Source: Prochlorococcus sp. AG-402-C22
GTDB lineage: Bacteria > Cyanobacteriota > Cyanobacteriia > PCC-6307 > Cyanobiaceae
NCBI GenBank assembly: GCA_003279535.1
Contig: QCHO01000003.1
Location: 1 to 64,000 of the forward strand
Direction: 5' to 3'
DNA: 64,000 bases
The notes below the pieces were generated by a model. The model was not told the DNA's origin and did not search any database. It was given only the letters and a program-made list of their open reading frames with translations. Of this stretch, positions 17,837-27,146 are shown piece by piece (within the stretch, counting starts at the first letter, position 1; each line of letters opens with the position of its first letter). The translations under genes and the position numbers were made by a program.

Positions 17837-18319
17837 TTAATTACAATTTTGAAAGTATATTTGTTTATGAGCCTCATATATAGCAATACCACATGCGACA
17901 GAAAGATTTAGACTCCTAACACCTTTATGATCATTGCTCCCAGTTTGTAAATTTGGCATAAATATTGATATTAAAAAGTCACTTCTATCAATAATGCATT
18001 CTGGCAATCCAGAATCTTCTCTACCAAATAGCAAAATATCATCTTCCTTAAATTTAAAATCCTTCAAGTAAATCCCGTTTTTTTTACTAAAAGAGATTAA
18101 TCTTTTTGTTGTTTTTGACTCCAAAAATATTTCAAAATTACTGTACTTGTTAACAGTAACTAAAGGCCAATAATCTAATCCAGCTCTTTTTAAATATTTA
18201 TCTTCTATTTTGAAACCCAAAGGCTCTATCAGGTTTAAAGGTAGGTTAAATGCAGCACATGATCTGGCAATATTACCAGTATTTTGCGGGATTCTTGGTT
18301 CGAAAAGAGCAACTTCCAA
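17837..18319 (-). CDS. trmL: tRNA (cytidine(34)-2'-O)-methyltransferase, SPOUT family
   Basis: FEPRIPQNTGNIARSCAAFN, LLFGREDSGLP, RSLNLSVACGIAIYE. Confidence 0.9.
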   Translation of the reverse strand: MEVALFEPRIPQNTGNIARSCAAFNLPLNLIEPLGFKIEDKYLKRAGLDYWPLVTVNKYSNFEIFLESKTTKRLISFSKKNGIYLKDFKFKEDDILLFGREDSGLPECIIDRSDFLISIFMPNLQTGSNDHKGVRSLNLSVACGIAIYEAHKQIYFQNCN

Positions 18320-18321
18320 TT

Positions 18322-18882
18322 TTAAGTAGGTATTTCTAAACTTATTTCATCTATTTTGATTGCTCTGCCGTTTATTGCAAGCCAATTATCTTTTGATATT
18401 TTAGTTATACTCTTTTGCAGTTCACCGATTCTTTCAATATAAGTATTACCAATTTTATATTCTGAGACCAAACTCCACCCTACTTGCTCTCCAACAATAA
18501 ATGTCATGCTTTTTCTTTTCTTTAAAAGATTTATTAATGAATTCATCTTTATTAACCATTCTTTATCTTCTTTATTAATACTTTCCATAACAAAACCACC
18601 TATAGAGTCTATTAGTAATGGACCATCTTCTTTACTTAATGTATTTAATAGATCTGTTGTCTCTATTAAGTTCCAATTTTTTGGTCTTCTTTTTCGATGT
18701 AAGTTAATTTTTTCTTGCCATTTTTTATCTTCTGGATTTATTTCTGATAAGGCAACATATGATAAATTCTTTTCTAACTTTGCTAGATATTCCGCAAATT
18801 CACTTTTACCACTCCTTGTTCCTCCTGTAATAAAAATAATATGAGATAATTGATTACTAATGCTTGAATCTTTATCATTCAT
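18322..18882 (-). CDS. cobU: Bifunctional adenosylcobinamide kinase/adenosylcobinamide-phosphate guanylyltransferase
   Basis: FITGGTRSGKSEFAE P-loop; CobU/CobP-type sequence. Confidence 0.88.
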   Translation of the reverse strand: MNDKDSSISNQLSHIIFITGGTRSGKSEFAEYLAKLEKNLSYVALSEINPEDKKWQEKINLHRKRRPKNWNLIETTDLLNTLSKEDGPLLIDSIGGFVMESINKEDKEWLIKMNSLINLLKKRKSMTFIVGEQVGWSLVSEYKIGNTYIERIGELQKSITKISKDNWLAINGRAIKIDEISLEIPT

Positions 18883-18890
18883 AAATTCTC

Positions 18891-19202
18891 TTATTTAGAG
18901 AAGTACCACCATGTTGCTAAAGGAATTATTGTGGCAGCAACTAACAAACCAATAACAATGTAAGTAGCAGTTGAGCTTTCAGTATCTGCAGATCTCATAA
19001 CGTTAAAATTTGGATCAACTACTGGGTTATCTATTGATGAAGGCTGGCTTTTTTCGTAATTGATAATGTTTTTTTGTTGTGAGACAACAAATAATTTATT
19101 TATATTGTTAGTAACATCTGCGAATGAAGTTGAAGGAATAACTATGAATATTAAACCAGAAGCTATAAACGAAAATAGATATTTATTAATTTTTAAATTC
19201 AT
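18891..19202 (-). CDS. Hypothetical protein with N-terminal signal and C-terminal TM helix
   Basis: ORF track. Confidence 0.5.
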   Translation of the reverse strand: MNLKINKYLFSFIASGLIFIVIPSTSFADVTNNINKLFVVSQQKNIINYEKSQPSSIDNPVVDPNFNVMRSADTESSTATYIVIGLLVAATIIPLATWWYFSK

Positions 19203-19313
19203 TTTAAAAGGTTTTGGTTAATTATATATTAAAAACACTATGTTTGAGTATTATTGAACTTACTAACTAATATAATATTTGCATAGTTTAATTAGAATTA
19301 ACATATTTTATAT

Positions 19314-19940
19314 ATGGGATTCAATGGAAAATCTTTAATATTAATTGGTACAATACTCTTTATTTTTCAAATAGCTAATTTCTTTTCAATAGAAATAATT
19401 ACCCCTGAACTCGAAAGAGCGCAAGTACTAGCTGCAATTGCTTCATTGATTATTATTTTGATAGGTTTCTTATTTAAACAATTTGAACCATTAGCTGGTA
19501 AGAAGGCTTCTCTTAAAGGAGAAAATAAGTTTATCTTCGATAAAAACATTCCGAATGAAGTTATTGATGAACTTGCATGGGGATCTGAAGCGATATTAAC
19601 TTCTACTGCTGCCGCAGCAATTTTAATACACAATGATGGAGTTAATATTTTGAGAAGGGGAATTACTTCAAGTAATGAATTTAGTCCTGGAGATACTTGT
19701 CTTAGATCAACAAAAGATATGAAACTCATATCCTTAGCAAATACCAAATTTTATCCAGGAAGAGATGAATTTTCTGATTTTTGTCCCGAGATTCCATCTA
19801 TTTTAGTTGTGCCAATAAATGCTAAGGCTTTTATATTGATAGGTGGTTGGAGTGCAAAATGTTTTACCAAGTCTGATGAAAAATGGATAAATAATTGGTC
19901 GAAGAAAATTAATAATATTTTTTTAAAAAATAATATTTAA
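19314..19940 (+). CDS. CCB2/CCB4-like cofactor assembly of complex C (cytochrome b6) protein
   Basis: Two N-terminal TMs and CCB-like domain (ELAWGSEAILTSTAAAAIL). Confidence 0.65.
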   Translation: MGFNGKSLILIGTILFIFQIANFFSIEIITPELERAQVLAAIASLIIILIGFLFKQFEPLAGKKASLKGENKFIFDKNIPNEVIDELAWGSEAILTSTAAAAILIHNDGVNILRRGITSSNEFSPGDTCLRSTKDMKLISLANTKFYPGRDEFSDFCPEIPSILVVPINAKAFILIGGWSAKCFTKSDEKWINNWSKKINNIFLKNNI

Positions 19941-20566
19941 AAATAAATTATTGAGCGAACTCTTTTTTCTTTTGCTTTAAAACTTACTGATTCGGTCTCG
20001 ATATTATAGTAAGCATTTTCAGAATTGATTTCATATTTATCCTCGTTTTTATTCCCCTTAATTACATATTTTACTGGATTAAAAAACTCAATTATATTAT
20101 CTGTACCCAAAATTGCTTTAGCTGAATTTAATACTATATTTTTATTTTCAAATCTTATATTTCCCCTTAATAGATAATTAGTCTCATCTATATTCCAAAT
20201 GAAATTATCTGCATGTAAAATATCCCCATCTTGACCAATGGTTTTTAACTTTACATTTCCTTTTAATTCTAGAAATTTATTGTTGTTTGATAACGTAGAT
20301 TCATCGGATTTTATAATATATTTGGTTTCCTCACCGTTAAAAATATTTATAATTGTCTTTTTTAATTGAAATTTTTGCTTATTTTTATCGAAACTTGAAT
20401 ATGGACTGGTTATAGAATAAATTTTCTCTCCTTTATTAGAGAATATATTCATATCTAAACTATTTATTTTTTGCTTTACTATATTTTCTTCAATTACATT
20501 AGGAGTACATCCAAGTATTAAGATTGGGAGAAAAGATATTAACCTATAGATTCTATTCATACTCAA
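19937..20566 (-). CDS. lptC: LptC-family LPS export protein
   Basis: Lipoprotein-like N-terminus, LptC/OstA-type beta repeats. Confidence 0.7.
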   Translation of the reverse strand: MSMNRIYRLISFLPILILGCTPNVIEENIVKQKINSLDMNIFSNKGEKIYSITSPYSSFDKNKQKFQLKKTIINIFNGEETKYIIKSDESTLSNNNKFLELKGNVKLKTIGQDGDILHADNFIWNIDETNYLLRGNIRFENKNIVLNSAKAILGTDNIIEFFNPVKYVIKGNKNEDKYEINSENAYYNIETESVSFKAKEKRVRSIIYF

Positions 20567-22088
20567 GTTTATTTATTACAGGAGATGGTTTAGGAAGGGT
20601 TGAGTTACTAATTAATTGTCCCCAATTAAGTTGTTGATGCCATGGTACTTCTTTTTTGTATAGAGATCCTAGTTGACTATTTATTTTTGATGATAATTCA
20701 GGAAGTAAGGGTAATAATAATAATCCTATTATTCGAGTACTCTCCAATACGTTATAAATTATTTCTTTGACAATAGGTAAATTATCTTTTTCTTTTATTA
20801 ACAACCAAGGTTGATTATCGTTTAAGTATAAATTTGTGTTGATGGCGAGGTTAAGCACCTCATTAGCCGCAAGATCTAATTTGTATTTATTGAATTTTTC
20901 ATGATAGTTTTCTACTGATATTTTTGCGAGATGCTCTAATTGATTTTCATTAGATATTTTTTCATTATCTGGTACTTTATTATCAAACCATTTTCTCGAC
21001 ATAGATGATGTTCTATTAAGCAAATTACCAATAGTATTAGCCAAGTCATTATTGATAATGTCTACAAATCTTTTATCTTGGAAATCTCCATCATTTCCCA
21101 GTGATATATCTTTAATTAGGTACCATCTAACAGGATCATTCCCATATTTAGAAAGTAATAAGTCGGGGTCGAGTACGTTTCCTAAACTTTTACCCATTTT
21201 TTGACCCTCTCTGGTGAGAAAACCATGTCCGAAAACTTTTTTTGGGACTTTCATACCGGCAGAAATAAGCATTGCAGGCCAATAGACAGCATGAAACCTG
21301 AGTATATCTTTCCCAATCAAATGAATGTCAGCAGGCCATCCTCCACTAATTGATTTTTCCAATGAATGTTCTTTAGAATCAGAACTGATAGCACTTACAT
21401 ATCCAAGTAATGCATCAAACCATACATAAAAGGTATGTTTATCATGGTCAGGAACTGGAATACCCCAAGAGACATTTGTTCTTGAGATTGAAAAATCCTT
21501 TAAACCTCTAGAAACAAAATTTATAATTTCGTTCTTTCTCTCAATCGGCTCTATGAATGAGGGTTCGTTTATAATCTTTTCTATATGTTTTTGGTATTTC
21601 GAGAGCCTAAAAAAAAGATTCTCCTCATTTTTCCATTCTAAATTTTTTTGATGTATTGGACATTTGTATGTTGCCGAATTATCTGGATTATCTTTAAATT
21701 CTTCACAACCGACACAATACCAACCTTTCTGTACACCCATATATATGTCATCTGACTCTTTTACTCTTTCATAGAATTCACTAACAACTAACTCATGATT
21801 TATTGAGCTTGTTCTTATAAATTTGTCGTAGGATATATCCCAATTTTTCCAATTAATATTGAAGATTTCTGAAATTTCATCACAATGAATCTTAGGTTCA
21901 ATTCCCTTTTCATTTGCTGTTCTTTGTATTTTTAAACCATGTTCATCAACACCTGTTATAAAAATTACGTCTTCACCTACAAGCCTTTTATACCTTGCTA
22001 TGGAGTCGCAAATTATAGTTGTATATACACTTCCTAAGTGAGGTTTATCATTTACATAATATAAAGGGGTTGTAATGACAAAACTCAT
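20553..22088 (-). CDS. metG: Methionyl-tRNA synthetase
   Basis: TTPLYYVNDKPHLGSVYT and KMGKSLGN. Confidence 0.96.
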   Translation of the reverse strand: MSFVITTPLYYVNDKPHLGSVYTTIICDSIARYKRLVGEDVIFITGVDEHGLKIQRTANEKGIEPKIHCDEISEIFNINWKNWDISYDKFIRTSSINHELVVSEFYERVKESDDIYMGVQKGWYCVGCEEFKDNPDNSATYKCPIHQKNLEWKNEENLFFRLSKYQKHIEKIINEPSFIEPIERKNEIINFVSRGLKDFSISRTNVSWGIPVPDHDKHTFYVWFDALLGYVSAISSDSKEHSLEKSISGGWPADIHLIGKDILRFHAVYWPAMLISAGMKVPKKVFGHGFLTREGQKMGKSLGNVLDPDLLLSKYGNDPVRWYLIKDISLGNDGDFQDKRFVDIINNDLANTIGNLLNRTSSMSRKWFDNKVPDNEKISNENQLEHLAKISVENYHEKFNKYKLDLAANEVLNLAINTNLYLNDNQPWLLIKEKDNLPIVKEIIYNVLESTRIIGLLLLPLLPELSSKINSQLGSLYKKEVPWHQQLNWGQLISNSTLPKPSPVINKLEYE

Positions 22089-22156
22089 ACAGCTTTTTTA
22101 TTAATATTAACAGATATTTTTTAAACTAATAATGAGTTATATATTTTATTTCCTGA

Positions 22157-23341
22157 TTAATAAATAAACTCTAATAGATTATTATCATTTATATTATATT
22201 TTACGTTATAAATTTTATTACTATATATTTCTATTGAAACAAATAGAGTAATAAGAATTTCGAGTGAATGCTCTGGAAAAAAAACTAACGCAATATTTCT
22301 TTTATGATTAATCCACTTAACAAATATTATTTTATAAAAAGGTTTATTTTCATTATTGAAAAATAAAGATAAATATTTAAATCTATCATTTTTATAGATA
22401 TTGTTATTCTCTAGTTGTCGTTTTTTAGAATACTCAATAATTTGAGTCATAGAATTTTTGGATATAAGTTCAAAATTATTTAATTTATTATATACCTGTC
22501 TTTGTATAATTAAATCTAGGTATCTTCTTAATGGTGAAGTACATTGTACATACATTTTAAGACCTAGAGACTCATGATTATTCGGTTTTATTGTTATATA
22601 ACTTCGCCCCATATATTGTTTAAGTAGTATATATTTTATCTGACTATCTCTATATTTATTTAATATTTCATGTGGATTACAATTAATTTTTTGAACTCTA
22701 TATGCAACCGCAAGATTATTTTTATTTAAAAATAAACTTGTTACATAACCCATTAATATCATTGCTTCAGCAATAATAATTTGTGCTAATGTTTTTTCAA
22801 CTTTAGTTATTAAAATTTTATCTTTATTTAACTTAACTTTACTATTTGGACTTTCAAAGATTATTGCTCCTTGTTTTTTTCTATATTCAATACTTTTTTC
22901 TAATAAATTTTTAATTTCAACTAATTCAATTTCTTCTTTTGGCTCAAGATCTATTATTTCATTTGCATCTTCATATGTTAATTGATATTTTGGTTTTATA
23001 ATAGCTTCAATTATTTCATAATGATTTATAGAGCCATCTTCGTTGAACTCTATTGATGCACTAATAGTTTTTGAAATTTTATTTTGAGATAGATTAGCCT
23101 CCTGAACTATTTCTAAAGGTAGCATTGCTGTATATTGATCAGTCAAATATAAACTGCTATTTCTTCTTTTTGCATCAAGATCGATATTCGAATCTTGTAA
23201 AAATAACCTACATGGATTACTAATATGTATCCATAATTTTTTTATATCTCCCTCTTTTATTTCTAAAGAGATAGCATCATCAACTTCATGTGGATCTTCT
23301 GAGTCAATAATATATGTTTTTAAACTAGTTAAATCTTTCAA
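22157..23341 (-). CDS. RNase II/R-family exoribonuclease (RNB domain)
   Basis: Catalytic IDSEDPHEVDDAI motif; RSYITIKPNNHESLGLKMYVQCTSPLRRYLDLIIQRQ. Confidence 0.9.
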   Translation of the reverse strand: MKDLTSLKTYIIDSEDPHEVDDAISLEIKEGDIKKLWIHISNPCRLFLQDSNIDLDAKRRNSSLYLTDQYTAMLPLEIVQEANLSQNKISKTISASIEFNEDGSINHYEIIEAIIKPKYQLTYEDANEIIDLEPKEEIELVEIKNLLEKSIEYRKKQGAIIFESPNSKVKLNKDKILITKVEKTLAQIIIAEAMILMGYVTSLFLNKNNLAVAYRVQKINCNPHEILNKYRDSQIKYILLKQYMGRSYITIKPNNHESLGLKMYVQCTSPLRRYLDLIIQRQVYNKLNNFELISKNSMTQIIEYSKKRQLENNNIYKNDRFKYLSLFFNNENKPFYKIIFVKWINHKRNIALVFFPEHSLEILITLFVSIEIYSNKIYNVKYNINDNNLLEFIY

Positions 23342-23387
23342 ATATTTGAAATATTAAACATAATGCTAGTTATTTATAAATAAGTAA

Positions 23388-23609
23388 CTACCCTTCAGGA
23401 TTAACAAAGGGTAATAAGGCCACAATTCGAGCCCTTTTTACGGCTAATGTTAGATCTCTTTGTTGTTTTGAAGTTAACCCAGTCATCCTTCTTGGTAGGA
23501 TTTTACCTCTCTCAGTAATGAATTTCTTAAGGAGTTCTACATCCTTATAATCAATAGGATCTCCAGGCTTAATAGGTGATAATTGTTTTTTAAAAATTGA
23601 ATTAGGCAT
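23388..23609 (-). CDS. rpsR: 30S ribosomal protein S18
   Basis: Characteristic S18 sequence. Confidence 0.95.
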   Translation of the reverse strand: MPNSIFKKQLSPIKPGDPIDYKDVELLKKFITERGKILPRRMTGLTSKQQRDLTLAVKRARIVALLPFVNPEG

Positions 23610-23616
23610 GATTTGA

Positions 23617-23811
23617 TTATTTTATTTCTTTGTGAATAGTCATTTTGTTTAAATGAGGATTAAACTTTTTTAGTTCTAATCTTTCAGTCGTATTTCTACG
23701 GTTCTTTTCCGTAGTATATCTTGATATACCATTAGATCTCTTAGGGTCTGTGCTTGTTCTAGCTTCAGTACATTCTAGGGTCACTACAACTCTTGTCCCT
23801 TTTTTAGCCAT
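23617..23811 (-). CDS. rpmG: 50S ribosomal protein L33
   Basis: [18 protein letters not shown]...; internal Met of the ORF-track entry taken as start. Confidence 0.94.
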   Translation of the reverse strand: MAKKGTRVVVTLECTEARTSTDPKRSNGISRYTTEKNRRNTTERLELKKFNPHLNKMTIHKEIK

Positions 23812-23912
23812 TTTAATTAATACGTTAATGTATAATTTTCTATTGTACATCTTCAACAAACTATTTTGAAGATATTTCCATTTCTTTTATTATCATCGAA
23901 TAGTATTTATAT

Positions 23913-26354
23913 ATGAAAGTTTCTCAAAATTGGTTAAAAAATTTAGTAGAGATAAATTCTACACCCGAAGATCTTTCTGAGAAATTATCTATTGGTGGAT
24001 TTGAGGTCGAATCACTAGAAAATTGTTCAAAAAATGTAAATGGCGTCGTATTAGGTAAGGTATTATCTGTTTTAAAACATGAAGGATCTGACAAGCTATC
24101 TATTTGCCAAGTCGATATTGGTAATCCAAAGAATCTACAAATTATCTGTGGTGCGCCTAATATTAAACCAAATATTTATGTCTATGTTGCTACTGTCGGA
24201 GCAGAATTAAATGCTGTTAATTTAATTATTAGAAGAAGCGAAATTAGAGGTGTCCTTAGTGAAGGAATGATATGTTCGTTGCAGGAACTCGGTATAGAAG
24301 ATTCTAGCGATGGTATAGAGATAATAGATGAAGAATTAGCCTTAAAACATAAATTAGGGACTCCAGGATCTAATTTACTTCAATTAAATGATTTTATTTA
24401 TGATTTAGCCATTACAGCCAATAGACCTGACGGAATGTCAGTTATTGGTATAGCACGCGAAATTTCTGCTCTTTTAGAATCAAAATTAGATTTTCCACAA
24501 TTAAATTATAAATACGAGATCAATTTACTTAAAGAAATTCAACTTTGCCCCGAGGCGATAACATCAAATTGTCTTTATACAATAACCTGTATTAACGGAG
24601 TAAATGGAGAGAAATTATCGCCAAGATGGCTCAAAGATCGTATAGAAAAATCAGGTATCAAATCAATTAATCTTCTAGTTGATTTAACAAACTATATTCT
24701 CTTAGAACAAGGACAACCTTTGCATGCCTTTGATAAAGATAAACTATCTAATTTAATTGGTAAGGAAGTTTCTCCAAATGACTTCTCTGTAAGAAAAGCC
24801 AAAGATAATGAAAGCCTTAAATGCTTGGATGGTAAAAATTATGATTTAAATGAAAATATCACCATTATTACTTGTTGTGATAAACCAGTTGCTATTGCAG
24901 GGGTTATAGGAGGTTTAGAGACTTCAGTAACCAATACCACCTCATCAATTTATCTTGAAGGGGCTGTTTTTAATCCAGTCACGATAAGAAAATCTTCAAG
25001 GGAGATTGGAGTAAGAACAGAATCTAGTAGTAGATATGAAAAAGGGATTTCATCTAAAAATACAATAGGTGCAGTTACACGGGCAATTAATCTTTTAGAA
25101 GAATATTATCCAATTAATTTACCAATCATTAATACTTCAAATTTAATAAATAATGAGGATGTGTTTATTAAATTAAGAAGAAATCGTATACATAAAATTC
25201 TTGGTCCTTTAATCATCAACGATCAATTAGAGAAAAGAAATTTATCTGACACTGAAATAGTTGATAAATTAATGCTCATAGGTTGTACTTTAAAGAGTAA
25301 AGAATATGGTTGGGATGTAGCAGTAATTCCCAATAGATCGCAAGATTTAATACGAGAAATAGATTTAATTGAAGAAATTGCGAGATTAATAGGGTATGAC
25401 AGATTTGACTTAAAACTTCCTAATCCAATTAAGCCTGGAAAATTGTCACCAGAGCAGTTGGCATTGAAAAAGGTAAAAAGTGGTTTCATAGAAAACGGCT
25501 TTAATGAAGTACTTAGTTATTCTCTTGTTCCAGAAAATAAAGAATCACTTATAAAGATTTCTAATCCGTTGTTATTGGAAACTAGCTGTCTTAGAGATAA
25601 CATCTGGGAAGAACATTTGGAGATTGTAAATCGTAATATAAAGTCTGGACAAACCAATTGTTTTATTTTTGAAGTTGGAAATGTTTTTTATAGGAATTCT
25701 GAATTTAAACAAGAAGAAATACTAAATGGCGCAATTTTTGGAAATAGAAAATTTGGGGAATGGGTTAATTCAGGAAAGGATAACGATCTAAATTATTATG
25801 AAGCAAGAGGAAAGTTAAAGGAGTCCTTATCATCTTTGAATATAAAAGTGGATGATAAACCTACTAATTCTATTGATTTTCTTCATCCTGGAAGAACAGC
25901 AAAATTATTTATTGAAGGAAAAGAAGCTGGATATTTTGGTGAAATTCATCCAAAACTCTTATTAGATAAGACTGCTTTAAAAAAAGTTTATTTATTTAGC
26001 ATAAATGTAGCCAATCTCTTGGGAGCTAGTACTAGGAAAAATAAATGGATTCCAATATATAAGCAATACCCAATTGTTCCAAAAATGGAACGAGATATTA
26101 ATTTCATTTTCAGTAAAGAACATTTAATTAGCGAGATAGCATCAGAAATAAGAAAAACAGGAAAGAATCTTCTAGAGGATGTTAATTTAATTGATGTTTT
26201 TGAGGATATTAATTTTGGAGAAGATTTTATAAGTTATACATTTAGATTATCTTATAGAGATAAAGATAAAACATTACTTGATTCAGATATTTCATCAATT
26301 CATTCAAATATAGTTTCTAAAGTTGAAAAAAGATTTAATACAAAATTGAGATAA
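23913..26354 (+). CDS. pheT: Phenylalanyl-tRNA synthetase beta subunit
   Basis: Full-length PheT with tRNA-binding, B3/B4 and FDX-ACB domains. Confidence 0.96.
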   Translation: MKVSQNWLKNLVEINSTPEDLSEKLSIGGFEVESLENCSKNVNGVVLGKVLSVLKHEGSDKLSICQVDIGNPKNLQIICGAPNIKPNIYVYVATVGAELNAVNLIIRRSEIRGVLSEGMICSLQELGIEDSSDGIEIIDEELALKHKLGTPGSNLLQLNDFIYDLAITANRPDGMSVIGIAREISALLESKLDFPQLNYKYEINLLKEIQLCPEAITSNCLYTITCINGVNGEKLSPRWLKDRIEKSGIKSINLLVDLTNYILLEQGQPLHAFDKDKLSNLIGKEVSPNDFSVRKAKDNESLKCLDGKNYDLNENITIITCCDKPVAIAGVIGGLETSVTNTTSSIYLEGAVFNPVTIRKSSREIGVRTESSSRYEKGISSKNTIGAVTRAINLLEEYYPINLPIINTSNLINNEDVFIKLRRNRIHKILGPLIINDQLEKRNLSDTEIVDKLMLIGCTLKSKEYGWDVAVIPNRSQDLIREIDLIEEIARLIGYDRFDLKLPNPIKPGKLSPEQLALKKVKSGFIENGFNEVLSYSLVPENKESLIKISNPLLLETSCLRDNIWEEHLEIVNRNIKSGQTNCFIFEVGNVFYRNSEFKQEEILNGAIFGNRKFGEWVNSGKDNDLNYYEARGKLKESLSSLNIKVDDKPTNSIDFLHPGRTAKLFIEGKEAGYFGEIHPKLLLDKTALKKVYLFSINVANLLGASTRKNKWIPIYKQYPIVPKMERDINFIFSKEHLISEIASEIRKTGKNLLEDVNLIDVFEDINFGEDFISYTFRLSYRDKDKTLLDSDISSIHSNIVSKVEKRFNTKLR

Positions 26355-26371
26355 TAAATGTTTTAAGCGTC

Positions 26372-26414
26372 TTATATGAGACCAGGAAGTAGTCTAGTTT
26401 TGATTCTCATATAA
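26372..26414. repeat. Perfect 10-bp inverted repeat TTATATGAGA...TCTCATATAA
   Basis: Arms 26372-26381 and 26405-26414. Confidence 0.7.
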
Positions 26415-26462
26415 TACAATTAATAATCCTATAAAACTATTTTATGTTGTATCATATTAATC

Positions 26463-26711
26463 ATGATTAATATACTATCATTCTTGCTATCTTCCGTGCT
26501 TTGGGTGCAGGTCCCACAGTGGTCTGATGATTGGTCCAAATGTTCTGTTGATGTTCCTGACGCGTCATGCCATTGGTATATAACTTCACCTGATAATACT
26601 TTTGGTGAAGGGTTTGATTGGGCCAACGCTCCTTGGTTTGATGCCAACGGTTTAAGTGATGTCCCAAGTATTGACAAACAAACCGCTATCCAAAAGTTAC
26701 AAAATAAGTAG
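26463..26711 (+). CDS. Hypothetical small Trp/Asp-rich, probably secreted protein
   Basis: Signal-like N-terminus; hairpin at stop; overlapping minus ORFs judged spurious. Confidence 0.65.
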   Translation: MINILSFLLSSVLWVQVPQWSDDWSKCSVDVPDASCHWYITSPDNTFGEGFDWANAPWFDANGLSDVPSIDKQTAIQKLQNK

Positions 26712-26732
26712 TACTGTCTTTAAGGCAGTACT
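26710..26732 (+). terminator. Hairpin AGTACTGTC-tttaa-GGCAGTACT, possible terminator
   Basis: 9-bp stem with one G-T pair, overlapping the stop codon; weak T-rich tail. Confidence 0.5.
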
Positions 26733-26905
26733 TATAATTTTATATTATAGTTGTACTAAGCCTTCTCAGATGTTAAAAAATACTTGGACTGATGAAGGAC
26801 ATGATTTATGAATTTATCTTCTATGTATATATGTTTTGTGGACAAAAGTGATTAAAGTATGTGTAAATTGATCAGTAATAATATTAATATCCTATAAGTC
26901 TAGGA

Positions 26906-26938
26906 TAAGACTATTACTAAGACTTATTAATAGTCTTA
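26906..26938. repeat. Perfect 11-bp inverted repeat TAAGACTATTA...TAATAGTCTTA
   Basis: Arms 26906-26916 and 26928-26938. Confidence 0.75.
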
Positions 26939-27094
26939 TATGAGATTTATAATATTATTTATATAGTCTTTTAATCAATACAATAATCTCATTCCTCTAT
27001 CATCCTTTTTTATTTAGATATTTATTTCAAATTTTAAAATTTAGCTAATAAATAAACTGCTAATTTATATTTAAAATATACTATTACTTATCTA

Positions 27095-27133
27095 ATATAA
27101 GACTCTTTACTAGACTAATATTAAGTCTTATAT
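27095..27133. repeat. Perfect 10-bp inverted repeat ATATAAGACT...AGTCTTATAT
   Basis: Arms 27095-27104 and 27124-27133. Confidence 0.75.
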
Positions 27134-27146
27134 AAGAATAGTAATA

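Noticed and set aside
26429-26677. Minus-strand ORFs (82 and 66 aa) over the 26463 gene
   Set aside because: The plus frame has a plausible signal peptide and a following hairpin; minus ORFs lack recognisable features.
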